This document shows, one piece after another, positions 1 to 4,551 of a DNA stretch of 6,223 nucleotides; position 1 is the first letter of the stretch, and each line of letters opens with the position of its first letter. The DNA is from Verrucomicrobiota bacterium. Lineage in GTDB: Bacteria > Chlamydiota > Chlamydiia > Chlamydiales > Rhabdochlamydiaceae. A model generated the notes under the pieces. It ran no database searches and was not told the origin of the DNA. It saw only the letters and a program-made list of their open reading frames with translations. Position numbers and translations under genes: made by a program. The stretch is from the NCBI GenBank assembly GCA_903970455.1, contig CAJCIW010000083.1:1-6223 (forward strand). Reading direction: 5' to 3'.

Positions 1-605
1 CCCTCTTTCCCGAGAAATTTCAGAGTATTAGCTAACTCTTTTTGCTGAAACTTTTCCCCTGCTTTTGGAGCTCTTCCTTCAATCAGATAAGCAGTTGCGC
101 TGTCTGCAAATAGCTTTAATTTGGATGCTCCATACTCCCAAACTTGCGAGATCTTTTCTCCAACGGCAAATCCCTCCTGCGCATAATAAATTGCAGGCTC
201 TAGCAGAGAAGTGAAAGGTTTTGAACCATATTTACTGTGGAGCTTTATCCACCCATCGAAAGCCCCGGGGACATTCATGCTCTCGAATCCCGCTTGAGGA
301 ATCGTTTTCAGATTTTTTTTCTTGAAATAATCCAAACAGAGTTTTTTTGGCTGAATTCCACTTGCATTCAGCCCCATTAAAGAGTTGTCTTTGCTCCAAT
401 AAACCATCGCAAAGAGATCGCCTCCGATTCCACTCATCATTGGCTCGCATACATTCATCAAAGCGGCAATGGCAATCGCGGCATCTACAGCATTTCCCCC
501 GCTTTTCAAAATTTCAATGCCGATTAAAGAAGCAAGAGGCTGGCTTGTAGCAACCATTGCATTTGCGGCATGGACGGATGGACGATGGTTATTAAATAGA
601 TTCAT
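1..605 (-). CDS. ggt: gamma-glutamyltransferase-like protein (N-terminal 201 residues, runs off left edge)
   Basis: This is the N-terminal part of a gamma-glutamyltranspeptidase/glutathione hydrolase, an Ntn hydrolase that cleaves gamma-glutamyl bonds (glutathione and related amides). The frame is open from ATG 605-603 to the left edge. Family signatures are visible: GGNAVDAAIA at residues 37-46, SGIGGDLFAM at 58-67, an N-A-S-G turn at 80-83 and VPGAFDGW at 112-119. The autocleavage site and catalytic Thr would lie beyond the window, so activity cannot be judged. There is no signal peptide: the protein opens MNLFNNHRPSVHAANAMVAT and enters the conserved fold at once, like cytoplasmic YwrD-type homologues rather than the periplasmic E. 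coli enzyme. No Shine-Dalgarno is seen before the ATG. It is divergent from the bicupin gene, 77 bp apart. Family assignment is firm; substrate is not known. Confidence 0.92.
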   Translation of the reverse strand, partial: MNLFNNHRPSVHAANAMVATSQPLASLIGIEILKSGGNAVDAAIAIAALMNVCEPMMSGIGGDLFAMVYWSKDNSLMGLNASGIQPKKLCLDYFKKKNLKTIPQAGFESMNVPGAFDGWIKLHSKYGSKPFTSLLEPAIYYAQEGFAVGEKISQVWEYGASKLKLFADSATAYLIEGRAPKAGEKFQQKELANTLKFLGKE

Positions 606-613
606 CTAATCTA

Positions 614-642
614 TTTATAAAGCCAAATAAAAAACCATACAA
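614..642 (-). promoter_or_regulatory. possible promoter for the ggt-like gene
   Basis: On the minus strand a TATAAA box (614-619) lies 17 bp from TTGTAT (637-642). The -10 match is good and the -35 match is poor. The box ends only 8 bp before the ATG, so a transcript from it would have almost no leader, which fits the lack of a ribosome binding site. The region is AT-rich, so chance matches are likely. No convincing promoter for the divergent bicupin gene was found in 606-682. Confidence 0.3.
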
Positions 643-682
643 CAAATTTTAAAATTTTGATAGTTTGCAAAAAAGGAACCTC

Positions 683-1708
683 ATGAAACACCACCTCTCT
701 TTTCACAAATTAAACCCGCAAGACAAATCTGAGGGGGGATATCGGATTAGGGCAACCAAAACGAACTTTCCAGCGCTTGAAAACATGTCCTTCTACAAAC
801 TAACGTTGTACAAGAAAGCGATCAGAGAACCCCATTGGCATGCTAATGCAGATGAGCTTGGATTCTGCTTAAAAGGCAGATTACTTGTCTCTATTTATGG
901 GAATAAGAATCTAAAAGAAACCTTCGTGATCAATCAAGGAAATGCTTTTTTTATCCCCTCGGGAGCACTTCACAGCATAGAAAATATTGGAAAGGATACA
1001 GCAGAAGTTATTCTTCAGTTTTCTCATGAAGAACCAGAAGATTTTGGCCTCTCATCCGTCTTTGGGAAGTTTTCTAATGCAGTGCTAGGCAATACATGGG
1101 ATGTGTCTGCGAGCCACTTTAAAACAATGAAGCGACTTCCGAAAGAGTCGTTCATCGCTAAACTTACAGAGTCCACAACCGTTACCAAGGAGATGCTCTA
1201 CGTTTCTCCCCATCAATTTCCTCTGGAAGAGAGTCCTTCGCTGATTTCCAACGAGAGCGGGTCAGCAAAAGTGGCAAGAAATAATGTTTGGCCGATTCTC
1301 CAACGGCAGGCGCTATATTCGCTGAAACTGAAAGGGAAAGGGATGAGGGAGCCTCATTGGCATCCTGAAACAGCTGAAATGGGTTATGTGGCGAATGGAA
1401 AAGGGAGAATGTCTATCCTATCTCCTTCAGGAAAAGTGGATACATATAAGATGGAGAGGGGGGATATTTATTTTATTCCTAAAGCCTATCCCCATCACAT
1501 CGAAAATCTGCAATCTTCAGAGCTCCATCTTCTTATTTTCTTCGATCAACCCATGCCTCAGGACATCGGCTTCACAGGAAGTGTTAAATCCTCTTCCGAC
1601 GAAGTTCTATCGGGAGTCATGCACTCAGAGAAAAAGATCTTTGAAAAACTGCCCACTTACTATGAAGATCTGTTCATTGTAAAAAAGAAAAACCCTCTTG
1701 ATCCATGA
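683..1708 (+). CDS. bicupin protein, oxalate decarboxylase-like (341 aa)
   Basis: This is a complete two-domain cupin, probably a metal-dependent cytoplasmic enzyme of the oxalate decarboxylase type, which converts oxalate to formate and CO2 with Mn. Cupin 1 has REPHWHANADE with ligands His51, His53, Glu58, and GNAFFIPSGALH giving His97. Cupin 2 has REPHWHPETAE with His225, His227, Glu232, and GDIYFIPKAYPH giving His271. Both metal sites and the Arg before each HxH are therefore kept, as in Bacillus OxdC, and the length is somewhat below the ~385 aa of OxdC. The Ser-Glu-Asn-Ser-Thr lid of OxdC is not recognisable near residues 140-150, so oxalate as substrate is uncertain. ATG 683 is chosen over the in-frame TTG at 665 because AAGGA sits 5 bases before it and the upstream residues are not domain-like. 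No signal peptide. A MITE-like hairpin starts 31 bp after the stop and may end transcription. Confidence 0.88.
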   Translation: MKHHLSFHKLNPQDKSEGGYRIRATKTNFPALENMSFYKLTLYKKAIREPHWHANADELGFCLKGRLLVSIYGNKNLKETFVINQGNAFFIPSGALHSIENIGKDTAEVILQFSHEEPEDFGLSSVFGKFSNAVLGNTWDVSASHFKTMKRLPKESFIAKLTESTTVTKEMLYVSPHQFPLEESPSLISNESGSAKVARNNVWPILQRQALYSLKLKGKGMREPHWHPETAEMGYVANGKGRMSILSPSGKVDTYKMERGDIYFIPKAYPHHIENLQSSELHLLIFFDQPMPQDIGFTGSVKSSSDEVLSGVMHSEKKIFEKLPTYYEDLFIVKKKNPLDP

Positions 1709-1739
1709 TGCTCCTACGGCGTTTTTAAAATGCCCTAGG

Positions 1740-1874
1740 CCTTAAACTTGGATTTTATGCCCCGAGTTTTTTCGTATCACAAAGCGTGGAGCTCGAAGCC
1801 ATCTTTCTGCCAGCTGGCGGGAGGGGACGGGAAGTGAGACGGAAAAAGGGGGAGCAGAAAATCCAAGTTTAAGG
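1740..1874. mobile_element. MITE-like element, 135 bp with 41-bp imperfect terminal inverted repeats
   Basis: The left end CCTTAAACTTGGATTTT (1740-1756) is matched perfectly, inverted, by 1858-1874. The symmetry continues inward with mismatches to 1780 and 1834, giving about 34 of 41 paired positions. A short palindrome GCCAGCTGGC (1809-1818) lies near the centre. No transposase is encoded; the short frames inside are not credible. No clear target-site duplication is seen; the flanks share only TA dinucleotides close to the ends. As RNA the whole element would fold into one long hairpin. It lies directly after the bicupin gene and before repeat unit 1. A non-autonomous transposon (MITE) is the best reading; a large bidirectional terminator is the alternative. 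Confidence 0.7.
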
Positions 1875-2043
1875 ATAAGGCAACTTCGGTTCTTGCGGAC
1901 CTTCAGAGAGCTAAAAAGATTCAGATTCACAAGAAGTATAATGCGTTTGGAGGCATTTTTGTATGTCTACAAGAGCGTTCCGGTTCGGCACTCAGGCCCC
2001 CTTAATTCGAGTCGTGAAGCAAGGGGAGCCATTCGGCACTTGC

Positions 2044-2091
2044 GTCTGGACTGGAATCAGCATAGTCTCAAGACGAGGGCTTTACAGTCGC
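2044..2091 (-). pseudogene. tRNA-Tyr-like 3' half (decayed), copy 1
   Basis: On the minus strand a CTGTAAA anticodon-loop-like string (GTA, tyrosine) is followed by an extra-arm-like CGTC...GACTATG hairpin and a T-arm-like stretch. The T loop reads TTCCAGT instead of TTCGAGT, and the CTGG side of the T stem has become CTGA, so this copy is more decayed than copy 2. No D arm, acceptor stem or CCA is present. It is a remnant or attachment-site fragment, not a working tRNA. Confidence 0.45.
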
Positions 2092-2203
2092 CGAGAATTG
2101 AACCATCATCAACATATTTCAATGCTTAAAAAACTAAATACAAATAGCTTGCATTAGAATAATGACTATTATCTGTTGTGTGCTTTGAATTGTTTTAAGG
2201 TTA

Positions 2204-2222
2204 CTGTCCCATTCTTGTCCCA
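2204..2222 (-). promoter_or_regulatory. paired heptamer (CTGTCCCATTCTTGTCCCA), site 1
   Basis: TGTCCCA occurs at 2205-2211 and 2216-2222, an 11-bp period or one helical turn. The same layout recurs at 3061-3079 and 3693-3711 with unrelated 4-base spacers. The conserved heptamers and free spacers suggest a protein-binding direct repeat, for example arm-type sites of a tyrosine recombinase, next to the tRNA-like unit. That role is inferred. Confidence 0.55.
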
Positions 2223-2232
2223 AAACACCCCC

Positions 2233-2260
2233 TTGACATTACCGCAAATCGCGGTAACCT
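2233..2260 (+). promoter_or_regulatory. consensus -35 box with palindromic operator-like site
   Basis: A perfect TTGACA (2233-2238) is followed after 16 bp by TAACCT (2255-2260), a weak -10. Between them lies an inverted repeat, TTACCGC (2239-2245) and GCGGTAA (2251-2257). The layout, promoter overlapping operator just after a heptamer pair, resembles the toxin-antitoxin control region at 3728-3757. No believable plus-strand gene follows, so it may be the leftover control region of a lost gene, or chance inside the minus-strand remnant. Confidence 0.35.
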
Positions 2261-2444
2261 ATCCAAATGCTTCTGGGCAATCCTCTTGCCAAGAAAAATT
2301 TTGATTAGCCCATCAGCGAAATTGGGTACCTCAGATCGATTGAATCCTTCAGCCAACCGCAATAATAGCCTCCAGTTGATACAATTTTTCCAAATATCTT
2401 TTACATTAGGCCCTCTCTGGGTAATTCTTTTTCAATTGAGGAAT

Positions 2445-2981
2445 TCAATAGATGGATTCTATATCATAATCAACAATTTGTAGACTCAAAGAGGTCCCAT
2501 AAAAGAGGCATAGTGCATTGCGGAAACTTTTGGCTCTTGCTGGAAGACCTTGCTCGCAATATGTTTTCAATTGGTTATAGACGGCGAGGATAAATGCGCT
2601 GGGATCCGATTCCTCACCACTTAAATTATCAATGCTCAAACGAAAAGGATATCCTGCGGCCTTAGAGAGAATCCATTCCATCGCTTGGGGTTTTACTTCT
2701 GCTCTTTGGAAGAGCGTTTGCTCCTCTTTTGTACGACCGTCGGGCACATACCAATACCCAAAATCCACTTGCAGCCTTCTTTTTTCTCCAGCGATCAACC
2801 AATGTGCACATTCGTGTAAGGCACTAGAAAAAAAACCACGGGCAAAAAAAAGTGCATGATAGGGTCTACTTTCATCTGCTGGGAGGTAAATTGGCTCATC
2901 GCCTCCCTTCACAAGCTGCGTATTATATTCTTCCTTGAAACAGTGGTTAAAAAGTGTGATTAAATCCTGATACTGATGCAC
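2445..2981 (-). CDS. epmC: elongation factor P hydroxylase EpmC (YfcM family), 178 aa
   Basis: EpmC hydroxylates the beta-lysylated lysine of elongation factor P, the last step of the EpmA/EpmB/EpmC modification pathway that helps ribosomes through polyproline stretches. The family's hallmark blocks are all visible: DEPIYLPAD, the metal-site motif HECAHW, DFGYWYVPDGR, EVKPQAMEW and AAGYPF. Length (178 aa) is close to the ~182 aa of E. coli YfcM. The frame can be extended upstream to a TTG at 3029, but GTG 2981-2979 is preferred. It follows a perfect AAGGAG at 6-base spacing, and the residues after it (HQYQDLITLFNHCF) line up with the E. coli N-terminus, while the 16 extra residues do not. The gene sits alone between repeat scars, with no epmA, epmB or efp nearby. 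It looks intact; whether the host needs it is unknown. Confidence 0.9.
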   Translation of the reverse strand: MHQYQDLITLFNHCFKEEYNTQLVKGGDEPIYLPADESRPYHALFFARGFFSSALHECAHWLIAGEKRRLQVDFGYWYVPDGRTKEEQTLFQRAEVKPQAMEWILSKAAGYPFRLSIDNLSGEESDPSAFILAVYNQLKTYCEQGLPARAKSFRNALCLFYGTSLSLQIVDYDIESIY

Positions 2982-2987
2982 TTTTGA

Positions 2988-2993
2988 CTCCTT
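2988..2993 (-). promoter_or_regulatory. ribosome binding site fixing the epmC start
   Basis: On the minus strand AAGGAG ends 6 bases before GTG 2981. It is the only strong Shine-Dalgarno in this stretch that is well placed for an in-frame start. The upstream TTG at 3029 has only a T/A-rich leader. Confidence 0.7.
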
Positions 2994-3060
2994 GAACGCA
3001 AAGCCTGACTCCTTTCGATTTATGCTCAATCAAATAAAAAAAACAAGAAATGAGAACGTG

Positions 3061-3079
3061 CTGTCCCACCCGTGTCCCA
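3061..3079 (-). promoter_or_regulatory. paired heptamer (CTGTCCCACCCGTGTCCCA), site 2, without the rest of the unit
   Basis: TGTCCCA at 3062-3068 and 3073-3079 has the same orientation and 11-bp period as sites 1 and 3. The tRNA-like part expected about 230 bp to the left is missing; epmC lies there instead. The 3' end of the kinase remnant is 22 bp to the right. This is probably a truncated copy of the repeat unit, marking another junction. Confidence 0.5.
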
Positions 3080-3101
3080 TGGGGCAGTACCGCTATATTG
3101 C

Positions 3102-3464
3102 TCAAACCGTAATGATCAGGTCAAACATTGAACGGGGTACTACTTGTGTAAAATAATGATCTTCAGCAGCATCCCAGCGTTTATGCCAGGTTGTCATAAA
3201 GTCATGTCCTTCTCGAGCGAGTAGGCGTCGACGTCGCAATTTATCATCACTCATCTCAATAAGCACTGAAAAATCCACGAGATCAGCTAATTCAGGACGA
3301 CAGGAGTAAGCCCCGTCTAAAATGATTAGAGCAGCTGGCTCCCGTTGTATCACCCCTTCAGATAAGCCAATACCAGAAATAAAGTTAAAAGGATGCCAAG
3401 ATGCCGGCTTACCAGCGAGCAGCAGACTAAAATGCCTTTGTAGCCATTTTTGTCTCTCTTCAAG
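3102..3464 (-). pseudogene. uridine-kinase-like P-loop kinase, C-terminal remnant
   Basis: The minus-strand frame reads about 121 codons from LEERQKW to SMFDLIITV. It resembles the C-terminal half of uridine kinase/phosphoribulokinase-like NTPases: AALIILDGAYSCRPEL is the family's strand-and-turn ending in E/DGAY, RRRRLLAREG is the Arg-rich lid, and WDAAEDHYF is the tail helix. The N-terminal P-loop (GxxxxGKS/T) and the phosphate acceptor region are missing, so it cannot be an active kinase. The frame runs on into repeat copy 2 and meets a TGA at 3492-3494. Loss of the N-terminus therefore coincides with the repeat, which looks like the cause. A shorter in-frame ATG-like start (GTG at 3353) exists, but it would give only 83 residues with no nucleotide site. 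Confidence 0.7.
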
Positions 3465-3495
3465 AGCGTTCCGGTTCGGTCGCAGGCTCCCTCAC

Positions 3496-3543
3496 TTCGA
3501 GTCCAGGCGCAAGTGCCAAAGGGCACTTGCGTCTGGACTCGAA
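3496..3543. repeat. 22-bp inverted repeat (strong hairpin) in repeat copy 2
   Basis: Arms 3496-3517 and 3522-3543 are complementary over 22 bp with one G-T wobble and a 4-base loop (AAAG). The right arm includes the T-arm strand of the tRNA-like fragment, so the left arm is in effect an inverted copy of the T loop and what follows it. There is no T-run after it, so it is not a typical intrinsic terminator. In copy 1 the left arm is degraded, with only TTCGAGTC and GCC readily matched. Confidence 0.8.
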
Positions 3544-3579
3544 CCAGCGTAGTCCGAAGACGAGGGATTTACAGTCTGC
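3531..3579 (-). pseudogene. tRNA-Tyr-like 3' half, copy 2
   Basis: Read on the minus strand: GCAGACTGTAAATC, the same string as in tRNA-Tyr genes around the GTA anticodon; then a CGTC-TTCG-GACTACG extra arm, fitting a class II tRNA; then a perfect T arm, CTGG-TTCGAGT-CCAG. The 3' side of the anticodon stem no longer pairs (TCCCT against GCAGA). No D arm, acceptor stem or CCA is found. It is thus a tRNA-derived fragment, as left at attachment sites of elements that integrate into tRNA genes. The tyrosine identity rests on the anticodon loop and extra arm only. Confidence 0.5.
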
Positions 3580-3692
3580 TGGAATCCAATCTTTCACAAC
3601 TTCACACAACGCTTATCAAGCTAAAAAACAAGAGCTTATGTATCATTAACAGCAGTTAAATATTGAAATATTTTGTTTAAAATAAGTTGCTG

Positions 3693-3711
3693 CTGTCCCA
3701 AAAATGTCCCA
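3693..3711 (-). promoter_or_regulatory. paired heptamer (CTGTCCCAAAAATGTCCCA), site 3
   Basis: TGTCCCA at 3694-3700 and 3705-3711, same orientation and 11-bp period as the other two sites, closes repeat copy 2. The toxin-antitoxin control region begins 17 bp further on. Confidence 0.55.
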
Positions 3712-3727
3712 CGTCAGATCAAAGGGG

Positions 3728-3757
3728 TTGCTTAAATTGTAGCCTGTTGGCTACAAT
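3728..3757 (+). promoter_or_regulatory. toxin-antitoxin promoter with palindromic operator
   Basis: A perfect inverted repeat with arms ATTGTAGCC (3736-3744) and GGCTACAAT (3749-3757), 4 bases apart, overlaps a promoter: TTGCTT (3728-3733), 18 bp, TACAAT (3752-3757). Placing the -10 inside the palindrome, just upstream of a toxin-antitoxin pair, fits autorepression by the helix-turn-helix antitoxin, as is usual for this class. The toxin start lies 26 bp downstream. Confidence 0.75.
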
Positions 3758-3782
3758 GAAGGCATAGACAAAGGGTTTGCCC

Positions 3783-4094
3783 GTGCATGAAATCGGTATT
3801 TACAAAGCCAACGCCGACCCCGAACCTTACACAGAATGGTTAAACTCTTTAGATCGTCAGGTGAGAATACGCCTTACTGGCAACTTGGGTGATTTTAAGC
3901 CGGTTGGCGAAGGAGTACATGAACTAAGGCTTGATTTTGGACCAGGATATTGAGTGTATTTCGGCTTTGACAAAACAAAGAATAAAATGATAGTCCTGCT
4001 TGCAGGCGGCTCAAAACGCACTCAAGTAAAGGACATAGTAAAAGCCAAAAAATATTGGCAAGATTATCTTTCTCACTCAAGGAAGGAGACATAA
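3783..4094 (+). pseudogene. HI1419-type addiction module killer protein (RelE/Gp49 family), inactivated
   Basis: The frame from GTG 3783 would give a 103-residue toxin of the Gp49/RelE-like family, mRNA-cleaving ribosome-associated nucleases. Family blocks are YTEWLNSLDRQVRIR, GNLGDFKPVGEGVHELRLDFGPGY, VYFG, IVLLAGGSKRTQ and KAKKYWQDY. Two lesions are visible. Codon 57 (3951-3953) is TGA where the family has Arg in GPGYRVYFG, a single change from CGA. In addition, the helix between RIRL and TGNLGDF is several residues shorter than usual, as if lost in frame. The truncated product would lack the catalytic C-terminal half. AAGGG precedes the GTG by 7 bases. The remnant ends one base before the antitoxin ATG, the normal operon order toxin then antitoxin. 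Confidence 0.85.
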
Positions 4095-4095
4095 C

Positions 4096-4398
4096 ATGAA
4101 ACGATATAGAAGCTATAAGGAGCACCTAATTGAACGACTGAAAGACCCTGAAGAAGCTTCTGCATACCTCAATGCAGCACTAGAAGAAGCTTTGGAATCC
4201 AATGAACCTGGTGTATTTCAATTAGCAGTAAGAGATGTTGTAGAAGCTCATGGCGGTGTAGCCAAAATATCTTCAAAAATGGATGTCAGTCGTGAAAGCT
4301 TTTACCGTAGCCTATCCACTTCGGGTAAGGCGCGTTTTTCTACTCTGATTAATGCGATTAGGGCCTGCGGTCTCAGTTTTGAATTTCACCCTGCCTAG
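4096..4398 (+). CDS. HI1420-type addiction module antidote protein (100 aa)
   Basis: This is a complete helix-turn-helix antitoxin of the HI1420 type. It would bind and neutralise the upstream toxin and repress the shared promoter at the palindrome 3736-3757. The N-terminal half (EHLIERLKDPEEASAYLNAALEE) is typical of the family. The DNA-binding segment is at about residues 53-75: GGVAKISSKMDVSRESFYRSL. The protein closes with FSTLINAIRACGLSFEF. GGAGA lies 6 bases before the ATG, with one base between the toxin stop and this start, so translation is coupled to the toxin frame. Since the toxin is broken, this antitoxin is probably an orphan, perhaps kept as a regulator or to block related toxins elsewhere. 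It is convergent with the long minus-strand gene. Confidence 0.88.
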   Translation: MKRYRSYKEHLIERLKDPEEASAYLNAALEEALESNEPGVFQLAVRDVVEAHGGVAKISSKMDVSRESFYRSLSTSGKARFSTLINAIRACGLSFEFHPA

Positions 4399-4551
4399 AA
4401 GATTTAAGCACTCATTGGCTCTATCCAAAGCTAAACGCAAAACTCGCAAAAAGAGCAGAGGTTCGAAATTTCAATGACGCATCAGGATCTGGAGGTCCTT
4501 TGGGGTGGTTGCCTCAATTTTATGGGCAGTTGCATCATGCTCTTAAATTAA

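Larger units (their letters stand above)
1941..2222 (-). repeat. repeat unit, copy 1 (tRNA-like fragment plus paired heptamers)
   Basis: This is a non-coding block, about 282 bp, that aligns with 3432-3711 in the same orientation. The best-kept stretches are CAAGAGCGTTCCGGTTCGG at 1970-1988 (identical at 3461-3479), GGCACTTGCGTCTGGACT at 2035-2052 (identical at 3522-3539), and the tRNA-like part. The distance from the first core to the heptamer pair is 234 bp here and 232 bp in copy 2, so they are one ancestral unit. The section between the tRNA-like part and the heptamers is AT-rich and weakly conserved. Plus-strand frames across the unit are repeat-derived and not genes. The first ~29 bp (1941-1969) also match copy 2, where they fall in the kinase remnant. 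Confidence 0.75.
2201..2431 (-). pseudogene. 5'-truncated protein remnant, unknown family
   Basis: A stop-to-stop frame of 76 residues with no usable start: the only in-frame ATGs fall in the last 12 residues. Its composition is protein-like rather than random, with an amphipathic central stretch (LLLRLAEGFNRSEV, then FADGLIKIFLGKRIAQKHL). It ends in GTRMGQ, encoded by the heptamer pair at 2204-2222. It lies 13 bp downstream of the epmC stop on the same strand. I do not recognise the family. It may be the C-terminal end of a gene lost when the flanking elements rearranged, or a chance open frame. Confidence 0.35.
3432..3711 (-). repeat. repeat unit, copy 2 (tRNA-like fragment plus paired heptamers)
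   Basis: This aligns with 1941-2222 over about 280 bp. It keeps the shared core CAAGAGCGTTCCGGTTCGG (3461-3479), the second shared block at 3522-3539, the tRNA-like half (3531-3579) and the closing heptamer pair (3693-3711). This copy is the better preserved: its T arm is intact and it holds a long hairpin absent as such from copy 1. Its left 30 bp are also read as codons of the kinase remnant. Plus-strand frames through it are not genes. Confidence 0.75.

Noticed and set aside
1717..1735. Terminator-like GGCGTTTT...AAAATGCC just after the bicupin stop
   Set aside because: The loop would be a single base with one arm mismatch, so it is not a plausible intrinsic hairpin.
1742..1930. 62-codon minus-strand frame inside and beside the MITE-like element
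   Set aside because: It ends in the inverted repeat and has no family resemblance; the inverted-repeat structure accounts for the sequence.
1893..2157. Overlapping plus-strand frames of 64 and 78 codons across repeat copy 1
   Set aside because: They follow the repeat rather than any protein; the tRNA-like fragment and shared cores explain the sequence, and copy 2 gives unrelated frames with the same short words.
3322..3659. Plus-strand frames of 69 and 76 codons across the kinase remnant and repeat copy 2
   Set aside because: They are antisense to the kinase remnant and run through the hairpin and tRNA-like part; no ribosome binding site or family resemblance.
2204..3711. CRISPR-like array from the recurring heptamers
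   Set aside because: Only three pairs, hundreds of bases apart at irregular distances, with genes between them and no cas genes.
3951..3953. Selenocysteine or programmed readthrough at the toxin TGA
   Set aside because: The family has Arg here, one base from TGA, and the frame also seems to lack part of a helix; a plain nonsense mutation is simpler.
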